Shown in pieces: positions 25,722 to 34,779 of a DNA stretch of 64,000 nucleotides. The position numbers and the translations under genes were made by a program. The notes under the pieces are model-generated. The model saw nothing but the letters and a program-made list of their open reading frames with translations. It did no database searches and was not told where the DNA came from. How positions within the stretch are numbered: position 1 is the first letter of the stretch; every line of letters starts with the position of its first letter. Source of the DNA: JBBSEX01 sp038239345 (GTDB lineage: Bacteria; Acidobacteriota; Terriglobia; Bryobacterales; Bryobacteraceae); contig JBBSEX010000001.1 of NCBI GenBank assembly GCA_038239345.1, forward strand, positions 62,001 through 126,000, written 5' to 3'.

Positions 25722-26426
25722 TCAGACTTCCTGGTCCACGGGTCTCTCGGCCACTTTTTCCGGAAGATCCAGCATGTATCCGATACCCCGCACAGTGTGG
25801 ATCATCTTCAGCGGCCACTTGTCGTCGATTTTGCTCCGCAAGTGCCGGATATATACGTCCACGATGTTCGTCAGCCCGTCGTAATCCATATCCCACACGT
25901 GTTCCACGATCATCGTGCGGCTTAGTGGACGGCCCCGGTTACGCATCATATATTCCAAGATGCTGAATTCTTTCGGAGCCAGCTCAATCGGCTCGGCGTC
26001 GCGCGTGACTCGGCGGCGAATGCAATCGAGCGATAGCTCGCCCACTTGCAATTTTTCAGGAGTCGGCTGACCTCGGCGCAGCAGGACGCGCACTCGCGCC
26101 AGCAGTTCGACGAAGGCAAATGGCTTCACCAGATAATCGTCGGCGCCGTGCTCCAAACCCTTTACACGGTCATCCACTGCATCGCGTGCGCTGAGAATCA
26201 AAACCGGCGGGCTGACCTTCCGGTTGCGGACTTTCTGCAGCAGCGTGAGCCCATCCATATCCGGCAGGCCTAGATCCAGGATCAGCAAGTCGTACTCGGT
26301 GGTATGCACCAGTTCTAGCGCATTGGCGCCATTATTGGCGACGTCCACTGCATAACCGCCGCTCTCAAGACCACGCGACAGGAAATCGGCGATTCGCTTT
26401 TCATCTTCAATTACCAAAACTCGCAT
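25722..26426 (-). CDS. OmpR/PhoB-family response regulator
   Basis: A 234-residue transcription factor. The receiver domain has the acidic pair in VLVIEDEKR, the phosphoacceptor Asp51 in LLILDLGLPDMDG, the Ser in LILSARD and the Lys in YLVKPF. The C-terminal winged helix has ELAPKEFSILEYMMRNRGRP and VDVYIRHLRSKID. It is the first gene of the operon with the sensor kinase. The ATG lies 7 nt downstream of a TACTCT hexamer and lacks a ribosome binding site. Confidence 0.97.
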   Translation of the reverse strand: MRVLVIEDEKRIADFLSRGLESGGYAVDVANNGANALELVHTTEYDLLILDLGLPDMDGLTLLQKVRNRKVSPPVLILSARDAVDDRVKGLEHGADDYLVKPFAFVELLARVRVLLRRGQPTPEKLQVGELSLDCIRRRVTRDAEPIELAPKEFSILEYMMRNRGRPLSRTMIVEHVWDMDYDGLTNIVDVYIRHLRSKIDDKWPLKMIHTVRGIGYMLDLPEKVAERPVDQEV

Positions 26427-26433
26427 AGAGAAG

Positions 26434-26439
26434 AGAGTA
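26434..26439 (-). promoter_or_regulatory. Putative -10 element (TACTCT) of the two-component operon
   Basis: TACTCT on the minus strand ends 7 nt before the ATG at 26426, predicting transcription start at the start codon. The spacer is pyrimidine-rich and has no Shine-Dalgarno sequence. Confidence 0.4.
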
Positions 26440-26451
26440 GCTTAAACGAGA

Positions 26452-27141
26452 CTAGTCTTGGTAATGGAACGTGCCGACGAACGAACTGCGTTGGCCAGGA
26501 TAATTCCAAGTTGTACCAAGCCCGGCGCCGTGATAGCCATTGGCCAGCGTGTAAGCGGGCATGGCGTGATCGGTTTCGGTTAGCGGTTTGTACCACACCT
26601 GTTCGTTATGGCAGATCTGATCGCCGCCCTCCAGTGGACGGGTTTCGATTTTCGCCAGGTCTCCCGCGGTCAGGCTAGCCGTGGTGCTGTGTCCATTCGC
26701 CTTGTCGGCCACGGTCAGATTGATTGCCCGATACTCCAGCCGTACGACGTCGGCAAACAATGGACCACCCATCTTTTCCGCGAATCCACGGAGAGCCATG
26801 CGTTGCTCGACGTTTGCTTTCTCGTCCACGATCAACACCGAATGCGATCCTTCGGTAGAGCTGAAAGCATCCCCCAGCGTGTCCTTCGATCGAACCACGC
26901 CGACGACGGAAAGGCCGTCGAGTTTCACGCCCTGCCAGGATCCGCTTTCGATCTTCCAGCCGAGTACCGCCAGGTTTCCGGTGAGTCCCACTTCGGAATT
27001 GGCAAAGCATGGCCCGGTGTAAACATCCGCCGTTCGGGCTTCCATATACTGTCCGCGGAGTTCCGTAAGGCGGAGGCTTGCCGCCGCTGCCGCAAAGACG
27101 CCCAAGGAGAAAAGAATGAGGGGTATACCGATTGCCTTCAT
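26452..27141 (-). CDS. DUF1326 domain protein, exported
   Basis: A 229-residue protein with a signal peptide or anchor (PLILFSLGVFAAAAASLRL). The segment GQYMEARTADVYTGPCFANS is the start of the DUF1326 fold, and WKIESGSWQGVKLDGLSVV and the later Cys-His pair (GGDQICHNEQVWYKPL) fit the family. Its function is unknown. The single gene has its own promoter candidate (TAAGTT, 6 nt before the ATG). It precedes the two-component operon by 25 bases but probably has a separate start. Confidence 0.85.
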   Translation of the reverse strand: MKAIGIPLILFSLGVFAAAAASLRLTELRGQYMEARTADVYTGPCFANSEVGLTGNLAVLGWKIESGSWQGVKLDGLSVVGVVRSKDTLGDAFSSTEGSHSVLIVDEKANVEQRMALRGFAEKMGGPLFADVVRLEYRAINLTVADKANGHSTTASLTAGDLAKIETRPLEGGDQICHNEQVWYKPLTETDHAMPAYTLANGYHGAGLGTTWNYPGQRSSFVGTFHYQD

Positions 27142-27253
27142 ACTCTAAACTTACCACCGTCCAGCCGCTAACGGTAGTTTTACCGGGGGACAATCGGTTG
27201 AATTCATTGAACCGGAGTGCCTCCATTTTGCGTCTAGAGAGGAGAGAACATTC

Positions 27254-27736
27254 ATGAGCACCAGCAAAGTGAGACCGATTGAACTTGAGCCTGCGCAAAT
27301 CGGAAACTATAAAGTATTCCATCGCGTGCTCGATTGGATCACCAACGATCGCACGGAGTTGTTGAACATCACCGATCGTATCAACGAAGTGGTTCGCAAA
27401 AGCGGAATCAAGGACGGTATCGTGCACCTGCAATCGCTGCACACTACTACCGGAGTGTTCTTAAACGAATGGCAGGACGCGCTGGTTCACGATGTGCGGG
27501 TCTTCTTTGAGCAGGTTGTCGATCGTGATGTGTATTACCGCCATAACGATCCCGCCCATTCCGATTGCGAACGGCGCAACGCCGATTCCCACATGCGGGG
27601 CATGATCATGGGTCAGTCGCTTAGTTTACAGGTCCGCAATGCGGCGGTGCTTTTGGGTACCTGGCAAAACATCGTTCTGGCTGAATTCGACGGGCCGCGG
27701 AGCCGTTCTTTATCGATTCAGGTCTCCGGGGTATAG
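27254..27736 (+). CDS. YjbQ/UPF0047 family protein
   Basis: A 160-residue compact enzyme of the YjbQ family, which has been linked to secondary thiamine-phosphate synthase activity. The conserved residues are seen in IVHLQSLHTTTGVFLNEW, with its His-Thr-Thr, and in YRHNDPAHSDCERRNADSH and GTWQNIVLAEFDGPRSR. The start ATG at 27254 has a GGAGAG ribosome binding site, in contrast to several neighbours. It is followed 51 bases later by the DUF507 gene. The cellular role is not firmly established. Confidence 0.9.
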   Translation: MSTSKVRPIELEPAQIGNYKVFHRVLDWITNDRTELLNITDRINEVVRKSGIKDGIVHLQSLHTTTGVFLNEWQDALVHDVRVFFEQVVDRDVYYRHNDPAHSDCERRNADSHMRGMIMGQSLSLQVRNAAVLLGTWQNIVLAEFDGPRSRSLSIQVSGV

Positions 27737-27787
27737 GCCCTGAACATTGACACTCCTCCGGCTAAGCCGCTAAACTAGCCGCAAAGG

Positions 27788-28375
27788 ATGCTGCTTGCAA
27801 GGGAATTCATTAGTTACCTCTCTCGTCAACTTGTTACGAGACTGAGCCCGCAAATTCTGGAAGTTACAGATCCCAATTCCGCCGCTGAACTCATTACAGA
27901 GACGATAGAAGAAGAACTCATGATTGAGGATCGACTCAATGATGAGGTTCGCGAACTTCTTAGTCAATATAGCGACTACATGCGACAGGAAGGTGTCAGC
28001 TACCAGGAGATGTTCCGGCGCATCAAGAACACGCTGATCTCGCAACGTAAGGTCGTCCGCACCTCTGGCCGCGATTCACATGACAACATGAAATTGTCGC
28101 GCGACAAGATCAATGAGATTTCTCACAAATTGATCACCGCGATGCGCAAGTCGCGGGCATTTCGAATCAAGCGCGATCCGAACGATGTGCGCCTTCAGGT
28201 GGTCAAGAACATTACCGAAATCCTGATGATTGAGGATAAGGTTGACCACGCCGCTCGCACCAAAATCCGAACCCAAAAGCGCGAAATTGGCGAAGGTACC
28301 GAAGAATGGGACCTGCTCCATAAGCGCTATTACGCCGAAGAATTGAAGAAGCTCGGTATCGATCTGGAGAGATAA
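27788..28375 (+). CDS. DUF507 family protein with two tandem repeats
   Basis: A 195-residue, highly charged helical protein. Residues 1-95 and 96-190 look like two copies of one unit: EELMIEDRLNDEVRELL in the first matches EILMIEDKVDHAARTKI in the second. Each is preceded by an ISYLSRQL/INEISHKL-type helix. The family is conserved in Acidobacteria, Aquificae and relatives, but its function is unknown. The ribokinase gene starts 2 bases after the stop, so the two are co-transcribed. Confidence 0.85.
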   Translation: MLLAREFISYLSRQLVTRLSPQILEVTDPNSAAELITETIEEELMIEDRLNDEVRELLSQYSDYMRQEGVSYQEMFRRIKNTLISQRKVVRTSGRDSHDNMKLSRDKINEISHKLITAMRKSRAFRIKRDPNDVRLQVVKNITEILMIEDKVDHAARTKIRTQKREIGEGTEEWDLLHKRYYAEELKKLGIDLER

Positions 28376-28377
28376 GT

Positions 28378-29283
28378 TTGGGGATCGTCGTGATCGGGAG
28401 TCTAAATATGGACTTCGTAGTTCGCGTCGAGCATCTTCCCCTACTCGGCCAGACTGTCCTTGGCCGAGACTTCGTCACCACGCCCGGCGGCAAGGGCGCG
28501 AACCAGGCGTATGCGGCAGGCAAGCTCGGCGGCATCGTGCGCATGGTCGGCTGTGTCGGAGACGATGTCTTTGGCCAACAACTGAAGACTAGCCTCGTTG
28601 CCGCCGGTGTCGATGTTTCCAATGTGCGATCGGCTGCGGGCCGATCCACCGGCGTTGCGTTCATCTGCGTCGATCAAGCCGGCCAGAATTCCATCGTAGT
28701 CGCGCCCGGAGCGAATGCAGCCCTTTTACCGCCCGATGCCGAAGCATTCCGCGGCTGCGGCGTTGTACTCTGCCAACTGGAATCGCCGCTTACCACCGTA
28801 GAAGCGGCGTTGCGAATGGCCCGCAAGGAAGGCGCGCAAACGATCCTCGATCCGGCGCCCGCCCAATCGATCTCATTCCAGGCTGTCGACTTCTTAACGC
28901 CCAATGAAAGCGAAGCTGCCACCCTGCTAGGGCACGCGTCGTCTGAAGTTTCTCTGAACGACGCACCTGCGGTCGCCGCAGCCCTTCGAGCGCAAGGCGC
29001 CAAATCCGTGATCCTCAAATTGGGCGATCGAGGCTGCTTCTACGCCGACGGCACGCAACAAATTCACGTCCCTGCGTTTTCAGTGAATGTTGTAGATAGT
29101 ACGGCCGCCGGCGATACCTTCAACGGAGCCCTGGCCGTAGCGCTTTCGGAATCGCAACCAATCAAGCAGGCACTCCGCTTTGCCAACGCCGCGGCCGCAC
29201 TCTCTGTATCCCGATCCGGCGCCCAATCCTCGGTTCCGACTCGGACCGAAGTCGAGCAACTACTGCGACAAAATCTCGCATGA
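28378..29283 (+). CDS. rbsK: Ribokinase-like PfkB carbohydrate kinase
   Basis: A 301-residue cytoplasmic kinase that phosphorylates ribose or a related sugar. The first PfkB signature TTPGGKGANQAYAAGKLGG is at residues 34-53, and the second, VVDSTAAGDTFNGALAVAL, contains the catalytic Asp and anion-hole Gly. SLNMDFVVRVEHLP at the start is typical of ribokinases. The start is TTG at 28378, two bases after the DUF507 stop, with GGAG in the end of that gene as ribosome binding site. No ribose transporter is nearby, so the substrate stays open. Confidence 0.9.
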   Translation: MGIVVIGSLNMDFVVRVEHLPLLGQTVLGRDFVTTPGGKGANQAYAAGKLGGIVRMVGCVGDDVFGQQLKTSLVAAGVDVSNVRSAAGRSTGVAFICVDQAGQNSIVVAPGANAALLPPDAEAFRGCGVVLCQLESPLTTVEAALRMARKEGAQTILDPAPAQSISFQAVDFLTPNESEAATLLGHASSEVSLNDAPAVAAALRAQGAKSVILKLGDRGCFYADGTQQIHVPAFSVNVVDSTAAGDTFNGALAVALSESQPIKQALRFANAAAALSVSRSGAQSSVPTRTEVEQLLRQNLA

Positions 29284-29333
29284 ACAAGGGTGGGCTATTA
29301 ACCCTCCGAGCATCTCGTTGCGTTCCGGGCGCG

Positions 29334-30950
29334 CTACCTGGCGGTCAAAACCAGAAACGAACCGTTCTCATAAACCCGTCGCGGAAGCGGCACAGGACCG
29401 GTCTTGCGGATCACTACATAATCGACGCCAAGCTGGCGCCAGCGCTCCAAAGTTGGCGGATGTCCGTTGTCAGCCAGCACGCTCCAGCGGCGTTTCCATT
29501 CCTCGGCCACCCGCGGAAAATAGTTCACCTGACCACCGCCCTTCCAATCTGCCCATAGCGCTCTTTGCGCCCGCGTCTTGAAGATACCGGGTTGCAGGCT
29601 TCGGCCGATTTCGGGAAACACGAACACCGAATCTTCCGCGGTGTTTGCTTTGGCCCACGCCGCCAAGTCATCGACATCTTGCGTTTCCAGCCGCTGATAA
29701 TTGTGAACCAATCCAAAAACAGGGATGGCGAAATAGGGAATAACCATGGCGCATACGGCTGCGACGCCCGCCCAGCGACTGCCTGTGGCCTCCGCCGACA
29801 TCATCGCCATGGCTAAAAGCGCCAAGCTCAAAACCAGCCACATATGAGCGCCAATGTCGGTTAGAAGAATACAAGTGGGAAGCGTGAACACTAACGCAAA
29901 CCAGGCAACGGCCTCGATTCGCCGGCCGCGCTCAGCAGCCTTGATTCCCGCGACGGCCGCCAGAATACAGCTTAGCGCCGTCACGAAAAGCAAGGCCCGC
30001 GCGGGTTGAAACTGCGCCATAACCGCGAAGCGTTCCACGTCCAGTAGCAGATAGGAAAGCGGCATACTCAGCAGACCGATCAGCGGCAGCCCGGCAAGTA
30101 GGGGCCACGCCGCCGGGGGCACATCGCGACGGATACGCCACAGCGCGCCCATGCCCGCCATCCATAGCAAGCCATATTGCGCCCGCTGCTGCCACGTCCA
30201 TAGAGAGATCCAATTGTAAGCCGCGCGAAAACGTTGCAGTTCCGCAATCCCCGGATCCAATCGTGAGAGAAACGATTGCCGATCCACGACTCCCGGCTGT
30301 AGATTCGCGAACAGGATCAGGATGGCGATGGCGGCTAGCGGCGCGATGAGCGCGTCCCATCGCCGTTTGAATATCGCGATGCCGCAAAGGACAATCAACA
30401 CCGGAATCGCCGCCGGTGGATGATACAAGAAGGCGACAGAGGCCGCCACACCGGCAACATTCAATCGGCCCAGGGCGCCCCAACCAACTGCCAGCAGCAA
30501 AAGCCCCGCGGCAAACCCTCTCGGCACCGGTTCATACTCGACGGTCAAAATTGCCGGGCCCGAAACCAATGTTCCAAGCGAAAAAAATGCCGCGACAACC
30601 AGCGAAGCCCGCGGCGTTAAGCGCAAGGCCAATGCCAGCAGATAAACTCCGTAAACGCCCAGCGCGCGGAACAGCAACTGCTGCATCACCAGCGCCGTTT
30701 GAAACTCCAGGCCGAGCCGGCGCAATACTACGGCGGCCTCATCGTACAGCGTATATTGCAAGTGCGGATCGCGCGTTACGAAATCGTTCGCGTACAATGC
30801 GGGATTTAGCAATCGCTCCAGCATGGGCACATAAATTTGCGTATCGGAGTGTAGATAGGTGTGGCCGGGGAATTGAAAGAAGCCGAGAAGGGTCAGTCCA
30901 ACGATGGCAGCGAAAATCGCCGCCCGGTGGACGGTTCCCGTCTGCAACAT
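29334..30950 (-). CDS. Polytopic membrane protein, GT-C-like
   Basis: A 538-residue membrane protein with about 12 hydrophobic helices through residue 400 and a C-terminal soluble tail of about 130 residues. The first loop HTYLHSDTQIYVPMLERLLN contains acidic residues as in GT-C glycosyltransferases, and the tail (RWRQLGVDYVVIRK) resembles the C-terminal domain of DUF6798/YfhO-like proteins. No catalytic signature is certain. It overlaps the TPR gene stop by one base (TAATG). Function is unknown. Confidence 0.75.
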   Translation of the reverse strand: MLQTGTVHRAAIFAAIVGLTLLGFFQFPGHTYLHSDTQIYVPMLERLLNPALYANDFVTRDPHLQYTLYDEAAVVLRRLGLEFQTALVMQQLLFRALGVYGVYLLALALRLTPRASLVVAAFFSLGTLVSGPAILTVEYEPVPRGFAAGLLLLAVGWGALGRLNVAGVAASVAFLYHPPAAIPVLIVLCGIAIFKRRWDALIAPLAAIAILILFANLQPGVVDRQSFLSRLDPGIAELQRFRAAYNWISLWTWQQRAQYGLLWMAGMGALWRIRRDVPPAAWPLLAGLPLIGLLSMPLSYLLLDVERFAVMAQFQPARALLFVTALSCILAAVAGIKAAERGRRIEAVAWFALVFTLPTCILLTDIGAHMWLVLSLALLAMAMMSAEATGSRWAGVAAVCAMVIPYFAIPVFGLVHNYQRLETQDVDDLAAWAKANTAEDSVFVFPEIGRSLQPGIFKTRAQRALWADWKGGGQVNYFPRVAEEWKRRWSVLADNGHPPTLERWRQLGVDYVVIRKTGPVPLPRRVYENGSFLVLTAR

Positions 30951-31636
30951 TACTGAGCCGGCGTCTTATCTAATTGCTGTTTCGCCCAGAGGCGATTGGG
31001 GTTCAATTCCAAAGCTTGTTGAAATTCTTTACGCGCATCGGCATTGTGATGGGCCTTACGCAGGGCGACTCCAAGCCACAAATGGGCGTCGGTCGATTTC
31101 GGGTTCAACTCAATCGCCTTTTGAAAGTCTTTGATCGCCAGTTCGATCCCACCACCGAAAGCAGGTGGCAGATAATAGTTGCCGACCCCATGGCTCACGT
31201 AATTATCGGAGGATTTCGGATCCATCTCAATCGCCTTATTGACGCTCTCCAGGGCACACTTTCCATACCGTAATCCAGCAATCACATTCGCCGGAATCAC
31301 CTGGCCACACAAGGTACCCAGCATCCGGTGATATTCGGCCTTGTCGGGCTTTAAAGAGACGGCTCTTTCGGCGGCCTTCATGCCGTTCTCAGCCGCGGTC
31401 TTCGATTGATTCTTGTCGTTCAATTCAATCAGCACTTCCGCCAGATACGATTGAGCGCGGGCCAACTGATACTGCGCCGCCGCATCGTTTGGCTGTTTTT
31501 GCGCCTGCGCCGACGCTTCACTGATCAGGCGCTCCAACGTAACTCGATCCTGTTGATCGCGGGCCTTATCCAGGTCCAGCGCTCCAGCCGAGGAAGAGCT
31601 CAGAAGCAACAACGTGACGACAAGTGTACTGGTCAT
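30950..31636 (-). CDS. Exported TPR-repeat protein
   Basis: A protein of about 228 residues read from ATG at 31636, which gives a good signal peptide (TSTLVVTLLLLSSSSAGAL). A GTG at 31654 would add six residues. Three to four tetratricopeptide repeats follow (DAAAQYQLARAQSYLAEVL, AEYHRMLGTLCGQV, DAHLWLGVALRKAHHNADA). TPR proteins bind partner proteins. It is coupled to the downstream membrane protein by a one-base overlap, which suggests a shared envelope role. Confidence 0.85.
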   Translation of the reverse strand: MTSTLVVTLLLLSSSSAGALDLDKARDQQDRVTLERLISEASAQAQKQPNDAAAQYQLARAQSYLAEVLIELNDKNQSKTAAENGMKAAERAVSLKPDKAEYHRMLGTLCGQVIPANVIAGLRYGKCALESVNKAIEMDPKSSDNYVSHGVGNYYLPPAFGGGIELAIKDFQKAIELNPKSTDAHLWLGVALRKAHHNADARKEFQQALELNPNRLWAKQQLDKTPAQ

Positions 31637-31695
31637 ACCAAGGGTTAGATGCACCGGTCCATGACGGGTTGCAACAGAGAAGCCGTAATTTGATT

Positions 31696-32901
31696 CTACA
31701 GTGCCGCTATCCGGCGGTGGCTAAACAAAAAGTAGCAGCCCAGCAAGACCAACATCAGGCCGTTGCAGGCGATCACGATTGGCGCGGAGAAAATGGGAAT
31801 CAAGCTTCCGGCCACCAGACTTCCAATGGGCATGCCGCCGCGGAATGCCATGTTGTAGACACTCATCACGCGCCCACGCATCCCGTCCGGCGTGATCGCC
31901 TGGACCAGCGATGTAATCATCGCGAAGACTCCAATCAGAGCTCCACCGGAAAGAAAGATGAGTGCGGTACTCAACACAACAACCTTTGAAAGGGAAAATC
32001 CGGCGATCAGGATTCCTAGCACGATCAGCAATATCAGCGCGGTCTTACCCTGCTTGCTGCGTTTGGCGATACTGGCGACAATCAACGCTCCTACCACTGA
32101 GCCCGCGCCTGAAAAGCAAAGCAGCACAGTATAGAGACTTGAGTCGCCTTTGAAAACTTCTTTGGCAAACACCGGCAGAAATACAATCAGGGGGAATCCA
32201 AAAATCGTCATGCAAAGTGCGAGCGCGATTAGAGGTTCCATCCCCTCCTGCCGGCGGATAAAGCTAATCCCCTGCTTCATGCTTGCCACCACGGATTCGC
32301 TGGTTTTCACCGGCTTAAACTTTGGCCGGATCATCAACAAAGAAATGATCACCGCGATATACGACACGCCGTTTAGCCCAAAACACCACGTGGCCCCCAA
32401 CGTTCGTAGGGCAATGCCGCCCAACATAGGGCCGATCACCCGGGCCAAATTGAACTGGATCGAATTCAGCGCAATGGCATTCGATAATTCCTCGGCGCCT
32501 ACCAGAGTTGGGATCAGGGCCGAATAGGCTGGCCCTCCAAACGCCTGCGCCATGCCCACCATGAATGATAAGCAGAGGATGTGCCAGACCTTCACGACCT
32601 TGAAGAAAAACAGCGCCGCCAATAGAAATGCGCACGACAATTGCACCAATTGCGACACGATGAGGAGCGTGCGGCGATTGGCCCGGTCGGCGAACACACC
32701 ACCTAACAGGGAAAATAAAATGATGGGGACTTGTCCAAGAAAAGCGTCCAAGCCTAAATAAAACGGCGATCCGGAAAGACTATACACCAACCAGCTCTGC
32801 GCCAGTTGTTGCATCCAGGTGCCGATGCTCGAAAGGCAAGCACCGATCCACATGATGCGAAAGTCGCGATACTGGAAAGCTTTGAAGGTTTGGGAGAACA
32901 A
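31696..32901 (-). CDS. MFS transporter, EntS/DHA3-like exporter
   Basis: A 401-residue protein with 12 predicted helices. The N-terminal FQYRDFRIMWIGACLSSIGTW and the loop GGVFADRANRRTLLIVSQ are typical of the EntS-like (enterobactin exporter/DHA3) group of the major facilitator family. The start is TTG at 32901 and is not strongly supported by a ribosome binding site. It stands 13 bases downstream of the VOC gene stop on the same strand, so both may form one transcript. The substrate is unknown. Confidence 0.88.
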   Translation of the reverse strand: MFSQTFKAFQYRDFRIMWIGACLSSIGTWMQQLAQSWLVYSLSGSPFYLGLDAFLGQVPIILFSLLGGVFADRANRRTLLIVSQLVQLSCAFLLAALFFFKVVKVWHILCLSFMVGMAQAFGGPAYSALIPTLVGAEELSNAIALNSIQFNLARVIGPMLGGIALRTLGATWCFGLNGVSYIAVIISLLMIRPKFKPVKTSESVVASMKQGISFIRRQEGMEPLIALALCMTIFGFPLIVFLPVFAKEVFKGDSSLYTVLLCFSGAGSVVGALIVASIAKRSKQGKTALILLIVLGILIAGFSLSKVVVLSTALIFLSGGALIGVFAMITSLVQAITPDGMRGRVMSVYNMAFRGGMPIGSLVAGSLIPIFSAPIVIACNGLMLVLLGCYFLFSHRRIAAL

Positions 32902-32914
32902 AAAGATTTCCGGT

Positions 32915-33289
32915 TTAAGGTAGCGGCTTTTCCCGTTGGATCAAATGAACGGCGTTGCCATCCAGGTCGGCGAAGAAGACCAGACGGTTTCCAGAATTCA
33001 CGTAGGGCTCATTCAAAAACGTGACCTTTTGCGCTTTCAACTTTTCATAAGCGGCATCGAAATCGTCAACGGCGATCGCCAAATGGCGGATGCCGGGGGT
33101 CTTCAACGTCTGTGCGCCACGCTCGCCCTCGGAGTCGATAATTTCCAGCATCGTGCCGTTGGGCGCCTTCACGAAGTAGTTACCGGCATAGTCGTAATTG
33201 ATGCGGAAGCCAAGGTGATCGACGTACCATTGCGCGAGCTTTACAGGTGCCGGCGACGCGATGGCCGTGTGTTCCAATCCAACAAACAT
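32915..33289 (-). CDS. VOC-family (glyoxalase/bleomycin-resistance fold) protein
   Basis: A 124-residue protein with the paired beta-alpha-beta-beta-beta modules of vicinal-oxygen-chelate enzymes. LEHTAIASPAPVKLAQWYVD begins the first module with the metal-ligand His, GIRHLAIAVDDFDAAYEKL begins the second, and GNAVHLIQR closes it with the acidic/His region. The reaction is unknown. The ATG at 33289 lies 7 nt after an extended -10 element and has no ribosome binding site. Confidence 0.9.
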   Translation of the reverse strand: MFVGLEHTAIASPAPVKLAQWYVDHLGFRINYDYAGNYFVKAPNGTMLEIIDSEGERGAQTLKTPGIRHLAIAVDDFDAAYEKLKAQKVTFLNEPYVNSGNRLVFFADLDGNAVHLIQREKPLP

Positions 33290-33296
33290 ATAGGAA

Positions 33297-33305
33297 ATTG
33301 TATCA
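33297..33305 (-). promoter_or_regulatory. Extended -10 element (TGA TACAAT) of the VOC gene
   Basis: On the minus strand TGA at 33305-33303 directly precedes TACAAT at 33302-33297. The hexamer ends 7 nt before the ATG at 33289, so the mRNA would be leaderless or nearly so. Confidence 0.5.
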
Positions 33306-33309
33306 GCTA

Positions 33310-33789
33310 CTAATACACCTCAAAGCAGAAGACGCGATTGGAATCGTTTGGTGAGAGGGAATATTCGCCATTCTCGAGGGTCTGGTTCGCCTCAAGACGA
33401 AACAGATGATCGCCCAACGGTTTTACCGTCATCGGCAGCGGTGTCGCCGGCGCTCTTTTCTTGCCGCGGATCACAACTTCCCTCCGTCCATCTTTCACTT
33501 CCATCTTGTACAGCTCGATGCGCTGCGGATCCAGCTTGTCGGCCAAGATCAGAAAGATCGGTTCGGCCAGAGGCGTTTTAGCCGTAGAACTCACGCCAGC
33601 AACCACGAAAATGCTTTCTTCGTCCTTCTTTGATTTGGACGTTTCTTCTTTCGCCTCGCCGGCCTCCGTTGGAATCAGTTTGTCGGCGTGCAACAGATAG
33701 ATCACGTCGGGTGCCGGCGGCTTCGGCCCATTATATTTCTGAGCCATCGCGCAGCAGCAAAGAGCAAGCGTAAGCAGGATCGTGCGCAT
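33310..33789 (-). CDS. Exported protein of unknown function
   Basis: A 159-residue protein with a signal peptide (MRTILLTLALCCCAMAQ), then a beta-rich domain that I do not recognise (YLLHADKLIPTEAGEAKE, FLILADKLDPQRIELYKME). A charged linker rich in Lys and Ser lies near residues 45-58. It follows the DUF1080 gene by 3 bases and has an AGGAA ribosome binding site, so both are one operon and probably both act in the periplasm or outside. Confidence 0.78.
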   Translation of the reverse strand: MRTILLTLALCCCAMAQKYNGPKPPAPDVIYLLHADKLIPTEAGEAKEETSKSKKDEESIFVVAGVSSTAKTPLAEPIFLILADKLDPQRIELYKMEVKDGRREVVIRGKKRAPATPLPMTVKPLGDHLFRLEANQTLENGEYSLSPNDSNRVFCFEVY

Positions 33790-33792
33790 GGC

Positions 33793-34725
33793 TTATTTCC
33801 TGGGTACCGAAACCGTGATGTTGCGGTACATCATGCCACCGGTGTGGTCGCCTTGAAAATAAAATGGGCCGGGCTCGCCTTCCTTGCTGTCCAACGCTCC
33901 GCCGGTAATTCCAGGAATCTCCTGATTGTCGATTGTCGTTTTACCATTTCGCGCGACCGAGACATGGCGGCCCACTAGCATAATATCGAAGGTCTCCCAC
34001 GTCCCCGGCCTTCGTGGCAGCATCAGTGAAGGTGCCACCATGCCATAAATCGAGCCGATCGAATGGAATTTGTCATTGGCATCCACAGCTTCATACTCCA
34101 CCTGCACTTCATAACGCCCGCGCAGATAAATTCCGCTGTTGCCATCATTCGGACAGTTGAATTCGATATGCAGTTTCAAATCGTCGAATTTTCGCGAACT
34201 ACGCAGATTCGCCCCATGAGCCTCATTCAAGAGCACACCATCCTTGGCGATCCAGTTATTCTTTGCCGTAGTGCTGGTCGGCTCCCAACCGCTTAGATCC
34301 TTGCCATTGAACAACGCCTCGGGAGTCGTCCAATTCCTGGGCATCTTGCGCTTCAATTCCGGCGCCCTGACGCCGGCAATTGGCCACGATTCTTCTGTGC
34401 CTCGCTTTTGCACCCCGCTCAGTTTGTCACCCGCTACGGACAATTCCCACGTGGTCGCCGGGGAATCTCCATGAGCCGGATTCATCGTCAGCGTCAACTT
34501 CGATCCGTCAACCTTTACGTCGGCCGCGGGATGCACGCTGCCGCCACGAGGCTGAACTCGCACCTCCGTCTTACCGTCTTTCTCAACCAGTTCCATCCAA
34601 TCCGGGTACACGCCTCTTGGCGATGTAATATCGATGTCCCAACGGCCGGCGAATGGGTTCGTTTTCGCGAAGGCGGGAACAAGCAAAGAAGCGCTCAAGA
34701 GCAATACGGGGTGAATTCGATTCAT
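33793..34725 (-). CDS. DUF1080 (3-keto-disaccharide hydrolase-like) secreted protein
   Basis: A 310-residue protein read from ATG at 34725, which yields a signal peptide (IHPVLLLSASLLVPAFAK). A longer frame to 34794 adds 23 residues with no signal-like character. An N-terminal lipocalin-like beta segment is followed by the DUF1080 jelly roll: EALFNGKDLSGWEP, LHIEFNCPNDGNSGIYLRGR and a final PFYFQGDHTGGMMYRNI. Family members cleave 3-keto-glycosides and are abundant in Acidobacteria. A Gfo/Idh enzyme is divergently encoded next to it, which fits a 3-keto-sugar pathway. That link is an inference. Confidence 0.92.
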   Translation of the reverse strand: MNRIHPVLLLSASLLVPAFAKTNPFAGRWDIDITSPRGVYPDWMELVEKDGKTEVRVQPRGGSVHPAADVKVDGSKLTLTMNPAHGDSPATTWELSVAGDKLSGVQKRGTEESWPIAGVRAPELKRKMPRNWTTPEALFNGKDLSGWEPTSTTAKNNWIAKDGVLLNEAHGANLRSSRKFDDLKLHIEFNCPNDGNSGIYLRGRYEVQVEYEAVDANDKFHSIGSIYGMVAPSLMLPRRPGTWETFDIMLVGRHVSVARNGKTTIDNQEIPGITGGALDSKEGEPGPFYFQGDHTGGMMYRNITVSVPRK

Positions 34726-34733
34726 GTGAGCAT

Positions 34734-34739
34734 AGTGTA
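34734..34739 (-). promoter_or_regulatory. Putative -10 element (TACACT) of the DUF1080 operon
   Basis: TACACT on the minus strand ends 8 nt before the ATG at 34725. No ribosome binding site lies between them, so a leaderless transcript is likely. Confidence 0.4.
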
Positions 34740-34779
34740 TCCCAAACGTATCAGTGGCACATCGCAGGCGATATGATGC

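Noticed and set aside
29284..29333. Weak stem (AGGGT/ACCCT) after ribokinase
   Set aside because: Only five base pairs with a nine-base loop and no T-tract, so not called a terminator.
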